Source: Guillardia theta CCMP2712 (Eukaryota; Cryptophyceae; Pyrenomonadales; Geminigeraceae). From it: DNA of 20,021 nt. Positions 1 through 11,100 of the stretch are shown here, piece by piece; within the stretch, counting starts at the first letter, position 1; each line of letters begins with the position of its first letter. The DNA lies in contig NW_005434599.1 in the NCBI RefSeq assembly GCF_000315625.1, positions 21,918 through 41,938 of the forward strand, written 5' to 3'. The notes beneath the pieces are model-generated. The model was not told the DNA's origin. It worked only from the letters and a program-made list of their open reading frames with translations, and made no database searches. Both the position numbers and the translations under genes were made by a program.

Positions 1-224
1 TCCTTCCTTTCCTTTCCTCTACCCCCCGTCCCCCCCGTCCCCACCACACACACACACACACACCTTCTCTCAACCTTCTCCTGCCTTCTTCTCCGTCTCC
101 CTTGCCCTTTCCCAGCCCTCGCTCGTTCTCTACAATCTCTCATTTTCTTCTCTCCCTCCCCCTCCCTCCCTCCCCACTCTCTGCCCCTTCCCTGCCTCTC
201 CTCGTTTGTTTTACGTCTCTACAG
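1..224 (+). other. 3' part of an intron, pyrimidine-rich, with a (CA)n microsatellite
   Basis: The first 224 bases are almost all C and T, contain a CA dinucleotide run at about 44-62, and end in a typical acceptor (TTTTACGTCTCTACAG). I read this as the downstream part of an intron whose upstream exon lies outside the window. Open frames here are low-complexity Ser/Pro/Leu products and are not credible proteins. Confidence 0.55.
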
Positions 225-537
225 GAAGCGAACAAGCTCCGCAGACTCGCGAGGGTGCGGCAGGAAAAGGAACGACAAGCACGGGGAAGACCAACGGTGG
301 AGAGAAGAGCAGAGAAACGAAGAAGAGCAAGCACGAGTCATCAGATTCGGACTCTGACGAGAGGTACCTCTTCATCCCATCTCTTCTCTCTCTTCTCTCA
401 TCCCATCTCGTCTCTCACCCGTTCTCCTCCCTCGCCTCCTTGTCCTCGCTCTTCCCGCCTTCTCGCTTCTGTCGGGGCTCATTTCCAGTGATCCTCGCAG
501 GCCGCACATCATGGGGGACGAGGATCTGAGCGACTGA
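225..537 (+). CDS. C-terminal exons of an unidentified gene with a charged, Ser/Asp-rich tail (5' end outside window)
   Basis: I infer two exons: 225-363 and 501-537, stop TGA 535-537. The first reads SEQAPQTREGAAGK... and ends in KKSKHESSDSDSDE. After a pyrimidine-rich intron (364-500, donor GTACCT) it continues as RPHIMGDEDLSD and stops. Lys/Arg clusters followed by alternating Ser-Asp resemble the tails of nuclear or RNA-binding proteins and casein kinase 2 sites, but the fragment is too short and low in complexity to name. A second acceptor at 488 (ATTTCCAG) would add four in-frame residues (SDPR in place of the junction R), so the exon may use alternative acceptors 12 bases apart. The splice sites and the frame carried across the junction are the main support. 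Confidence 0.5.
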
Positions 538-1399
538 TAACCTAAATCATTGAATGGCATGAAAGATCCGTCACTATCCGACCGTCACGCCCGGCACGCC
601 GCCGCGCGGCCGCCGCCTGTTCACTACTCAAGTTGCCGGCCAGTCCGACGAGTCTCTGACCGACGGTACTGCCAGTGCCAGTCACAGACGGTGAGGCCCG
701 CCCGGGCCGACCGGCCGGGCCGCGGCGCGAATGTGCCACCGCCGTTCGGTCACCCGATGGTGGGCGGCCAAGTCATCTACACTGGGCCCGCGTCACTGAG
801 CCCTTGAAACATTTGACTAAAACTATCCAACGGTCATAACGGCATTTCGCCGTAAGGGGCTATTTAATTCAGAATTGACATTCAAATTGATTATTTGCTC
901 TTTATTTTGTAATTTCAACCATCTTGAGGAGAAAGTTTGAACCTCTCAGGTTGGGGAATATTCCTTTCAAGTTCTCATCCCATACAGGGTGGGTTGTTCG
1001 GACCGGTACTATTAGGCTTCTAATAACCGGTAGTGTTTTGCTTTTCGTAGATGAAGGGGTTGGTGGTAGGGGAACAGGCCAGAGATGGCGGCAGGCGGAT
1101 GGACTGAGGAGAATGGAGGAAAGGGAGGAGCAGGAGAGAAGTGAGAGAGAAGTGAAATCGATGATTAACTTGTGTCTTTGAGGATACAGAAGCAATTGTG
1201 ACAAGTGTGGAGCGATTGAAGCACATTGTTTGATAAGGAGGAGCTCTTTGAATCGAGTCTAATCTGGGGACTTCAAATTCTCAGCAATTCAGGTTTTGTG
1301 TCATCGCTTCTGCTCACACGATTGCCTTGAATTCGTCATATCTTCTTTGATCAACTACATCAGAACATCTCCTTGACACCAAAGGAATCGTTCCTCACC
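538..1399. other. Intergenic region with GC-rich island and bulged hairpin
   Basis: There is no convincing gene in this stretch. At 560-800 the sequence turns sharply GC-rich (runs such as GCCCGGGCCGACCGGCCGGG) between AT-rich flanks, with repeated CCGTCAC words at 568-574 and 582-588. Position 839-853 is a small perfect hairpin (ACGGC-ATTTC-GCCGT). Position 1002-1031 is a bulged hairpin with a GCTT loop. The last 250 bases are presumably the promoter and 5' leader of the NT-C2 gene, but I see no clear TATA box. Confidence 0.5.
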
Positions 1400-2920
1400 A
1401 TGTTCCACATCCACAACAAATCGCAGCAGCCTCTGAAATTTGAGGTTACCATTACAACTCAGCTCATGACCCAGCTTCCGGCTAAGTACAAACATCTCCG
1501 TCTGATGCTCACACGAGGGGCTAAGGCTGTGAGCACCAAGGAAATCTTCGCGGTGAATCAGAGGGCGGAGCCGAGCCCCTCAGATGGCGTCATGAAGATG
1601 GTGTGTACCATGTACAAGTCGATGCAGACCGGGAAGTTCGACGAGAAGACTTACAAGATCTCTCTCATTCGTATCAACCCCCGCGCGATGCGGGAGAAGG
1701 AGAAGCGCATCGGAACCACGTACCTGAACCTCGCCGAGTATGTCAACACTGATCCAAGAGGGCTCAACGAAGACGTGAAGCTGAACATGAAGGTTTCCGA
1801 GAGCAACGCGCCAGCCATCATCTCCTTGAACATCAAGAGCCTGTGGTTGAAGAACTTTAAGGGCGGGTCCGAAGGCGACGCCATGTCGGACATGTCGAGC
1901 GTGAACATCGAGACGTCAAGCCAGGCAACAACCAACACGTCATTGAACAGTATTGACGAGGATGGCGAAGAAGAGGCCAACGTAGAGATAAAGGAGGACG
2001 AAGAATCCCCTGAAAAACCTCCGAAATCAGCCAAGAGCGATATTCTGTCTCCTACTGCGTCTGCAGCAGTCGGAGGAGACATACAGGAACTGAAAGATGC
2101 GCTGTTGAGCGCCAAGGCTGATCTGCAATGGACTACAGAGAATCTCAAAGACACTGAAAAGCTTCTGATGCAGAAGGAGGATGAGCTCGAAGAGGCGACA
2201 TCGACCATCCGCAAGCTCGAAGCAGACCTGGAGGCAGCCATGAAGGTGCAGGAAGAACTGTTGCAGGAGAACGAGCGCGCTGAGAAGCAGTACGTCACTC
2301 TTATGAATGAGTTTGAAGCTGGAGTTTCCAAGAGTTCTGTCGAGAAGTCGGAGCTGGAAAGATTGAAGGCAGAGATCAAGCAGCTCAAGTCGGAAGCGTC
2401 AGCTCTTAGAGAAGAGAGGGATTCGCTCCAGAAGCAGCTGCAGGGCGAGAAAGCAAACAACGAAGCCCTGAGGAAGGAGGAGGAAAGGAAAGGAAACGCA
2501 GACACTGCAGAGCTCGAATCGCTTTTGGAACACGAGAAGCAGAAGTCAGCCAAGTACAAGAATCACCTTGAGAAGATGACCGAGGCGAAGGGCTCTCTAG
2601 AAGCCGAGTTGGCACAGATTCGCAAGCAGGTGGAAGGAAAGGAGCCTGTCGCCAACTCCAAGGTACAGTCAGACGAGAAAGTTCAACAATCCAATGGGGA
2701 TGCGCAGAACAATTCGCGTCAAGAGCTGGAGAAAATGACTGCAGAGCTCGAGAGGGTTTCGATGCAGCTCGTGACTGCTTCCCTGGGCCATGCCCAGGCC
2801 GAGCAAGATCGTCTTGAGGCCAAACAGCAGGTCTACAAACTGAAGGAGGCAAACCGCAAGCTGCGCGAGCGTCTCACTCAGGCGGAGCTTGAGCTGGCAA
2901 AGGCACACACGACTGACTAG
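1400..2920 (+). CDS. NT-C2 domain protein with long coiled-coil tail
   Basis: A single uninterrupted frame of 506 residues. I start at ATG 1400 because it has a CACC-ATG context and the NT-C2 domain begins immediately (FHIHNKSQQPLKFEVTIT). Residues about 1-153 match the N-terminal C2-like domain of the EEIG1/EHBP1 family: beta-strand pattern, a central KTYKISLIRINPR strand, the GTTYLNLAEYV segment, and a closing ISLNIKSLWLKNF. In known members this domain docks on membranes or small-GTPase/actin machinery. Residues 155-222 are Ser/Thr- and acid-rich and probably disordered. Residues about 225-500 are a heptad-patterned Glu/Lys/Leu coiled coil. No intron is visible, unlike its neighbours. The stop TAG lies 114 bases from the end of the convergent methyltransferase gene. 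The family assignment is from pattern recognition; the cellular partner is unknown. Confidence 0.85.
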   Translation: MFHIHNKSQQPLKFEVTITTQLMTQLPAKYKHLRLMLTRGAKAVSTKEIFAVNQRAEPSPSDGVMKMVCTMYKSMQTGKFDEKTYKISLIRINPRAMREKEKRIGTTYLNLAEYVNTDPRGLNEDVKLNMKVSESNAPAIISLNIKSLWLKNFKGGSEGDAMSDMSSVNIETSSQATTNTSLNSIDEDGEEEANVEIKEDEESPEKPPKSAKSDILSPTASAAVGGDIQELKDALLSAKADLQWTTENLKDTEKLLMQKEDELEEATSTIRKLEADLEAAMKVQEELLQENERAEKQYVTLMNEFEAGVSKSSVEKSELERLKAEIKQLKSEASALREERDSLQKQLQGEKANNEALRKEEERKGNADTAELESLLEHEKQKSAKYKNHLEKMTEAKGSLEAELAQIRKQVEGKEPVANSKVQSDEKVQQSNGDAQNNSRQELEKMTAELERVSMQLVTASLGHAQAEQDRLEAKQQVYKLKEANRKLRERLTQAELELAKAHTTD

Positions 2921-3034
2921 AAAAGACCGACTAAGACATGATTGGACTATATAGAGAGGTGGTGGAGTCAACTTAATTGGGCAATGTAAGCCGCAAACGA
3001 TCTTCATTGAATGGATAAAACGCACTTTTACTTG

Positions 3035-4145
3035 TTACGAGCTTCTTGTGGATACGCTCTTAGAATTGTCCTTCGGTCTGAGGCAGTATGAACACGTTTC
3101 CATACCTAGCTCAGAATCCTCAACGGTTAGTCCAGCCTGCACAATGCAATCAGCAGGCGGTGTGTCCAAAGAAACTTCGAGTGCCTTCTCAAACAGTATT
3201 CTGTGATGCACATCTGTGCGCGTGATGTCGTATCTCCCATTCTCCCCATCAGGCGTGTCCATCTGAAACCTGTGGAAGCAAAAAATGAGTCCTGTGGGTA
3301 CACAGCAAGAGGAGCAGAGAAGACAAAGCTCGCTTTCGAGGACCTGTCATTCCTCGCGTGCCCATAGGGTCTGTTCTCCTTGACAATTAGAAATCCATGT
3401 CTCCTGAGACCCTTGGAGAGGGACTCCAAGCACTTGATCTAGCAGAAGGAGTCAGTGACATAAGTTTGTCCTCACAGGAGCCAAAAGGGAGTACCACGTC
3501 CTGGTCTGTCAAGTACTGCAGCGTCCACTGAATCCACACCAAGTCTGCTGAATTGCTCGGCAATGGACTGAGATCGTCCAAACGAGCACATTTGAATTCG
3601 CATCTCATCGCCCTTTTCTTGCCAAGGTACACTGGGAGTGAAAGTGAACATGTCAAGGTTCGCTGTCTGTTCACAAACATGCGCTCACTTTTTGATTGTT
3701 TTGACCATTGACTGTCGCCTTCTATCAGCATCACTCGCTTGCATCGCCGCAGCAGCACAGCTCTGGTCACTCGACCGACTCCAGCACCTTTCTTCACAGT
3801 GAGAAAGAGGCAAGCGCTTGTTCATGCAGATCAACCTGCATCTATTGCTGTTTCCAAGGTTTTGCCTGGATGCTTTTCAAGCATTCGATCCAGGAAGCGC
3901 AAACTCTCTATGCAATCTTCTTCTCCATCATCATCTCCCACCATAGCCTCTGAATCTGTTGTGCCACCATACCCCGTAACCCACCATTCTCGATTGGCCT
4001 CATACCACTTCTCCCTGTTTTCATTCTGGACCCTCAACAGCTCTTCATGGCAGGTGTAAAATCTTCCGACGTCATCGATACCCTTGATCATCAGTCTCTC
4101 CGAGCACGAAACCACTACATACAAAACAGTCAGCTTGCGGCACAT
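3035..4145 (-). CDS. NTMT1-like: Protein alpha-N-terminal (X-Pro-Lys) methyltransferase, NTMT1 family
   Basis: Predicted SAM-dependent enzyme that methylates the free N-terminal amine of proteins starting X-Pro-Lys after Met removal. I assemble six exons (minus strand): 4145-3836, 3787-3689, 3631-3495, 3438-3344, 3269-3176, 3136-3035, giving 837 bases, 278 residues and clean phase throughout. Visible family hallmarks: EWWVTGYGG near the N terminus, the SAM loop IDAGAGVGRVT formed exactly across the first splice, acidic LIEGD after the second strand, the motif LVWIQWTLQYLTDQDV, then HGFLIVKENRPYG, and a DITRTDVHHRILFEKA helix near the end. Animal NTMT1 is somewhat shorter (about 220 residues); the excess is at both ends. 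The introns of 57 and 39 bases keep the frame open, so the last (39) is inferred mainly from family spacing. An in-frame TGA lies upstream of ATG 4145, but an additional 5' exon cannot be excluded. Confidence 0.85.
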
Positions 4146-5103
4146 TTGATCTTCTGGTTGTCGTCACATTGAAACACTCCTCGACGAGAATAGGTCAAGA
4201 TTACAAGGAGCAAGCATCTTCTCATCGTTAGGACGATGGTTAGAAATTATCTTAGTTTACACGCGGCAGTCACGATCTGGGAAATCTCAACAGATCGAAG
4301 AAATAGCGGTGTGCATGTTTTACCGTTTGCACTCGATTCTCCCACAAACAAATCAGCATCGTGACTCTGCCTACAATACTGGAGTACATTTGCCCTGATG
4401 CCGATCGGGCGTAATGCTTTGCTTCCAACAAACCTGTGCGGCACTTGCTGGCTTCTGTGTAACATCGGATCCAATGCTTTTCCATCTTCTTCGCCTACTC
4501 GTCACGTCCCCTGTCTTTCTCCTCCTGCAGCCTCCCCTGACTCTCGTTCCCTTCCCCACTCCCCCCCTGCACCCTGTTCCCCCCACCTCCCACCTCCCTC
4601 CCGCCCGCTCCTCGTCACGCTACCACCCCCACCCTCCTGATTTCCTGTATAACTACCCCCTTCAGCATTTTTGCTACTCATGCAGGGGTAAAACTCGAGG
4701 AGCGATCACGGTGATATTGGGGGGAGATCACGGAAACATCACCCACCCCTCATTTACCTCAGAATTCTCAAGTCAAAATTGGGGTCCGTGAATTACTGCC
4801 TTCCCAAATTTCTGCCTTCACCTTTTGCTATAAATCCTCTTAGTTATCAATTGCTGTCTTTTTGTACGACGGTCCGGTCTCTGCAAATTCTATTTCGGGA
4901 ACCTAGGACCTGGCATGGCGGGCGGCACACTGGTATGCGGAGTGTCGCAGCTATGGAGGAGCTGAAGTGAAGGAGGAAGGTGAACCCGACTTGAGCTCGT
5001 CACGCCAACGTGATCCAAGAACCCCACGACCGAAACCAGACCAGTTCAAGCACACACTGTGACTCCAGACTCCCGGCGTTCCCTGAGATCAATCGAGTAC
5101 AAA
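4146..5103. promoter_or_regulatory. Divergent intergenic region between the methyltransferase and the PA14/lectin gene
   Basis: Two genes point away from this 958-base stretch, so it should hold both promoters. Visible elements are a strongly C/T-biased tract at about 4490-4660, a repeated word GATCACGG at 4704-4711 and 4726-4733 (the first is inside the near-palindrome ATCAC-G-GTGAT, 4705-4715), and a TATAAA at 4829-4834 about 270 bases before the PA14 start codon. On the minus strand, 4485-4247 has open frames with possible splice sites, but I could not join them in frame to the methyltransferase. The transcription starts are unknown. Confidence 0.4.
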
Positions 5104-8100
5104 ATGAGTGGAAGGGAAATCGCTTCCAAGAAAGCAAGACTGATCCTTGCTGTCTCTCTCGGCATCACACTTGTTGCTCTCACAATGGTCATTCAACAAG
5201 GATCGCAACCTGCTGATGTAATTTCGTTAATCTTGAGGTTGGAACCAGTGCTGACTGCATGGGTCATGGCAGGGATCAGAGAGCACTGATCTGTTTGAGA
5301 TGGCAAAGAGAGTTTTGAACCTTCAGGTATGAATCAACTCTTAACTGTTTTGATATCAAGGACTATCGAGCCGTGACAGTGGTCTGATGAGAACTGAAAT
5401 GGTAGCAGTTGGCCTCGACCTTGTACGGTGGCAAGAAGTACTTTCTTGTGCCAGCGGGAGAATTCTTTCAAGTACGCAGGGAATGCTTGTTGAAAGGGGG
5501 AGAGCTAGTGACTCTTGAAGACGAGGTGCGACTTTCACCTTGAGAGTTGCAACTAGTCCAAGTCACTTCCATTCCCTTTCAGACGCAGGCAGAGAATGTT
5601 GCTAAGCTATGCACCAAACCTCCTTGTATCTCATTTCGTTTGTATTTTTTGTTACAACAAGCTCATGTAATACAGGTTACATTGGGCTTGTTCGCACTGG
5701 ACCGTTCGATTCATTTTTCTGGCTCGATGGCTCAAACTCTTCATACAGAAGTTGGTCTCAAGGTCAACCAGAACAATCAAATCAGGTTCCAGAAAATGAC
5801 GATCACCCTGACCAATCTAATCGACATGCACAGTTCGTTGCCTTCGGGAATGCTGAAGGAAGAGAGTGGCAATCAGTAGGCCTTGTCAACTCGAAATTTC
5901 CAGGACTGTGCGAACGGATTTCAGAGCGAAAAACTGTTGATTCATGCAGCAAAGTGCAAAGTTGTGAGCTTTGCATGCAGTCGAAGGTAACAACAGGATA
6001 AGTTCACATGTGCGCCTCATCTTTGAACAGGAATCGGACTCAAAGGAGGGCTTTTGTGTGCCAATTCTGTATAACACGAATGGAACGACATGCGAAACCC
6101 GCAGAAACCTGCACGGCTCTCATGCCCGAGTCGACACGAAGTGTCGTCTGTCACGGTTTGAAAATTCACAAGCAGAGGCAAGTTTGGTCACGAGGTAACA
6201 AGCGCGCCTCGTTAAGGAATGCTATGACTGTTTTTCTTGTTTCAGGTATGCTCAAGCTCCCACCTCCTATGGTTTTCAACAGTGCATCTCTTCTGATTTT
6301 ACGTTTGAAGCATCGGGGAAGTTCAACGTCATCGTGACCCCTTGCTTCACTGAGACTTCGATTCGAGACAATGATGTCTACAGTCGAAAGCAGCCCACTA
6401 CCGCCTGGGTGCAGGACCTCAGCGATGAGAACTTCACGACGTGCATTCAGAAAACCAATTCAAGAGGCCTCAAAAACAGAAATAGTTATTTTGATCGGAG
6501 ACTGCAGGCGTCATACCTTGCATTCACAGACTCGCCTTTCCAAGGATCACGAGCCGGAAACATTCGGTATGCTCTACCCGTCAAGAAAATTCTGCTGACT
6601 TCAATGCAGATTCGAGGCTGCTAAAGGCAACAGTCAGTGTAAGAAAGTCGAGTTCAGTCCCTCGTTTCCTCAAAGACCAAGAGTCATCGACAGTGCCCAA
6701 TATGTCGCTAACCCGAAAACCCCTAACTTGATTACCTCATGGTGGCAAGAGCTGACCCCTTCCGGGGGAACGCTGTGCATAGGTTTGGAAAAGAAGCAAA
6801 ACCTCAAGACAGATGTTATTGTATCATACATCGCATGGGTTGAAGTTCCCAAGAATGTAATGGATGGTAATTTGATTGCAATTTCAATTACCATGCCCTA
6901 ATTATTGTCGGTTCTCAGGAACAACAACTATTGAAGGATGGAAATGGCGGAGTGAAAGCCAACGATCACGATGTGCCGTTGTACCTTTCGAATCTTACTG
7001 GATCTACCCACCCATTATTCAAGCCTCCGTTAGAGAAAACAAACCTGCTTCGTCTGATCAAAGCTCCCCGCTGACCACTTGGATCGAAGGTGTTGACAAC
7101 GACAAATTTAAAGTGTGTGTGCAAGAGTTTGCAGACAGATCGTCGAATCGAGGGCAGCATGAGTCAGTCGACGTGGATTGGATTGCCTTGAATGAGAACC
7201 TGTGTCCTTTAGGACAGTATCTCGTTTCTGGGACCATCGCGCACTTCTATCTGCTACCCGGAAGCACCGAGGGACTTAGTGGCAGTTGGCCCGAAGATCC
7301 TTACCTGTCTTTCCCAATCGACAAGACGTATATCAAAAACAATCTTCTGCAATCTTTGCTAGACATCGACACGACACAGCAAAAGGTTGGAGTCAAGATT
7401 CGTGCAGTAATCAATGTTAGGATGGAGGGATCATACTATTTTCGTATGTTCACAAGACAATATGCAAACCTTAGACTTGATGGAACTACGTTGTTTGAAC
7501 TGTCTCCGTCAAAAAGAATCAAGTCCTTCAACATCTTCCTTGCAAGTGGAATGCATACCATTGAGATCAAGTGGGTAACTGGTTTTCGCAAGGACAACCT
7601 GTTGCAGTTGTCCTGGAGAGGAAGAGATACTGGAAACGGAATGCACTATCTGGTTGGCAGCCATTGTTCTCTCGCACCAAAAGAGCCCAAAAAGGCGGCA
7701 CTTGAGCATGGTTTTACTCTTTCTTTCATCGAGACGTCTGATTCTTCCGTCGGAGTGCGGACCCTTCGCAAACTAGATGCTTTCTCGCGTATGACAGTTC
7801 CTCAGATCCAGTTTGAAACCCCCGAAGAATTGAAAGCACTGCAGAGTGCAGCCAAATCAAACTACTCAGGGAGGTGCGAAGGCATCATTTACGTGGTACA
7901 TGAAGGTGAATATGTCTTCCAAGTCAATTACGACTTGAATTCAAACCTTTGGATTGATGGCACGCCGCTGACAAAAGATTCCAGTTCGATGTACCTTGCT
8001 AGGGGGTATCATCACCTTGAAAATTTTGCCTTCAATGTGAAGCAATCCAAAGGTTGGACGCTGAAGTGGCAAGGCCCAGATACCCAAGGAGTCCTGAAAA

Positions 8101-11100
8101 TTCTTGAGGGTTTCCACATCGCAAGAGTTCAGCAAGGTATCACGGCACGGTTCTATCATTTGAACGAGACCCATGATAGAATTCCTAAAAACATTCTCTA
8201 CAACTTGGTGCCATTCTCCAATGCAGCCATCATGAAAAAGATTGATTTGAAAAACCTCTATCAATTTCAGTCACTAGATCCTTCAATTCCAGTCGGGTAC
8301 ACGGCAATCATCATCAAAGGAAGTTTTTACATTCATCTAGGCGGATACTACACTTTCTATTTGACGTCGGTCGATGGTTCGAAATTCTGGGTAGACGGCA
8401 AGAATGTTATCAACCTTGAAGGAAAACACGGTAGCAAGACTTCACACGGAAGGATCTTGCTTGAATCTGGAATACACACATTTCGTATGAGTTATTGGAT
8501 TGTGAAAAACAGAGCGTTTCTGCATCTTCGTTATCGCGGTCCAGACACAAACAATTATTTTAGAGATCTTCCGACAGTCGACTTTGCCGGCCGCGATATT
8601 CAATCAAATACTAATCATGGCTTTGTTGTTTCTTCGTTTTACTATGACAAGAATCTCAGCTCGACTCCCGACATTAAAGGCAAACTACGCAATCATGTCG
8701 CAAATAGCCGCTACATTGATTTCAGTGATGACATGGATTTCAAGGACCTCGATCCAGAATGGCCGACAGCTTCTGGAGTCTATTTCCATGCAACTGGAGT
8801 TTTGCATCTGAAGTTGACCGGAAATTATTCGTTTGTGGCTACTGGATTGAGTTCGGTAATGGTAGACGGGGAAGAGACCCAAGGTACTGCAGCGAATGAA
8901 ATGACATTGAACAAGGGGTATCACATTGTCCGAGTCTCTGGATTCACAAATGGTATCAAACCTCTTTGAAATTGTGAAGAATTCTGACTCTTGTTCTCAG
9001 GCTATGACAAATCCTTCTCCCTGCAGTATTCTGGTCCAGACACGCTTGGCAAATTGAAGCTCCTCCGAGCTTCTGACTTTATACGTCCTCCCATCGCCAA
9101 TACGATCGTGTACAGTGGTAATCGGTGGTGCTCCAATTGGTTTCTGACGACTTCTACCTACGGAGGATGGTTCTATCGTAGCTCCAGGAGCAAGTCTATC
9201 CTTGTAACTGCCGAATCAAGCAGTTTAGACTCGGAGATTGTGAATCAGCTGGAAGGGGCAATGGTCCCTCACCGAAGAATACTTCTAGCAAGCTACTTCA
9301 GCGGTGTCTTGCCCATTGAGCAACCTGGTAGATATGAGTTCTGCATGGACTCTCACGGCTCGATTCGTCTGGATGGCCGTCGCATCTTGTATTACCCGGG
9401 ATCATTCAAGCCAAACCTCAAGTGTAGGACTGTCATGTGCCAGCAGCGGGATTACAATGTCTCGGTGACGGTTATCAGCCGCTACGGGCAGAAGATGTCG
9501 TTCAAAGCGACGTACAGGGGGCCCGACACCAACGGCATGGCGATTGTCATACCTTCATCTGGTTTCGATAAGTCTACGTGTCATGCACAGACCCCTCCGG
9601 AGTGCAATTGTGAGAGTGCGTGGTGTATCAAGTGGTATCTCAACTTTTCGTTCATGCCTGAATTGATCTCGAAGCCTGTCCTCGCGCAAAGGTCAAGAAG
9701 GATGGATTTCTATTTGGGCAACACCATTCAAAGCAGGCTGCATTTTGAACACCTGAAAAACATTTTTGTGGTAGCCAGCGGGATCAAATACATCATGAAA
9801 GGTGGAACCCACAGTTTCTGTATTGAATCAGCATCCAAAGCGACGTTTGTGTTTGGAGATGCACAGATTCTGCAGATGATTTATCCTGGAGGCATCAAGA
9901 AGTGTCAGAGTGTTGATCTAGTCCCAGGAGCATACAACATGTCGATTGTGATCACAGAGCTCTACACTACATCCAGGATGATGGTCAGACACAAGGGTCC
10001 TGACGACAGGCGATACAATTACTTGTTGTCGAATTGGCAAGGAATGGCACATTGCGGGCAAGATCCCCACATGGTCAAATTTCCTCATGTTGAACCTCCT
10101 CCACCGCCAAAGCCTGAGCCCAAGGAACCTGAGCCCAAGGAACCTGAGCCCAAGGAACCTGAGCCCAAGGAACCTGAGCCCAAGGAACCTGAGCCCAAGG
10201 AACCTGAGCCCAAGGAACCTGAGCCCAAGGAACCTGAGCCCAAGGAACCTGAGCCCAAGGAACCTGAGCCCAAGGAACCTGAGCCCAAGGAACCTGAGCC
10301 CAAGGAACCTGAGCCCAAGGAACCTGAGCCCAAGGTTGTACCTCTGCAAGTCATCGATGCTTGTATTCCGTACATCCAGACCAATTCAAGTGACTCTTAC
10401 CGTACATGTGTCAAGGCTAGTTGTAAACTTGCAGAAAAGCATTCTCTTTGCCATTTCGTTAACAGCGAAGAAATTTGCTATAATGTGGATGGTCAGAAAT
10501 ACTGCAAGCATGATGGAAAGGACGATGATCGGTGTATACAGATCAATTCCAAACAACAACAGAAGTTCTGTGAGCAACTGCTTCAGCCTCTGTACCTCAC
10601 GTACTACTGTGAGAGATATCAGAGAAGCAAGAGTGATCGGGATCTAAGATTTTGCAAAATGGAGAACTGTCGTCTTTCCCTCAAAAACGGGGGTTGTCCA
10701 TTTCTGAACAAGAAAGGATTTTGCTATGAAAGCAATTCTCAGCAATACTGTTCAAAAGGAGGCGATGAGCGATGCAAACCGTTTCACAGCAACAGCTTCA
10801 ACAGCAAGAATCAGTGCGATAAATTTGCGAACCCAACCTACAAGAACCTGGCTTCACCTAATGCCAACGGGTTCGGAAAAGGTTTCTTCATGGAACATGC
10901 AAAAGTGCTTGAGAGTCCATTCAAGCGTGAGATAAAAACCAACGAGCTGCGGCCTGTCCATGCACCACTCTACGACATCAGGTTTGACAATGATAACGAC
11001 TGGAAGCGCCTCCTTGGAGATGACGTCGATACTCGCAACCTCCTCGTCGTCTTCCAAGGCATGATCCCTGTCTCTGTCTCCGGGGACTACTCCTTCTTCC

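Noticed and set aside
550-807. Arg/Pro-rich open frames over the GC island (both strands)
   Set aside because: Open because GC-rich DNA has few stops; no domain, no splice context.
1651-2559. 302-codon open frame on the minus strand opposite the NT-C2 gene
   Set aside because: Ser/Phe-rich antisense shadow of a Glu/Lys-rich coiled coil; the sense strand has a recognisable domain.
4247-4485. Minus-strand open frames (MEKHWIRCYTEASKCR... and others) as 5' exons of the methyltransferase
   Set aside because: Splice sites can be found, but no join gave a frame continuous with the 4145 start, and the peptide resembles nothing in the family.
5361-5378. A separate small exon (DYRAVT) between 5327 and 5408 in the PA14 gene
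   Set aside because: It would require a following intron of only about 27-30 bases; a single 79-82-base intron is simpler and joins in phase.
10087-10647. Long alternative frames through the PEPKE repeat on both strands (Leu-Ser-Pro-Arg-Asn, Gly-Ser-Gly-Ser-Leu, Leu-Gly-Leu-Arg-Phe repeats)
   Set aside because: A stop-free 15-base repeat is open in several frames automatically; the flanking sequence supports only the PA14 frame.
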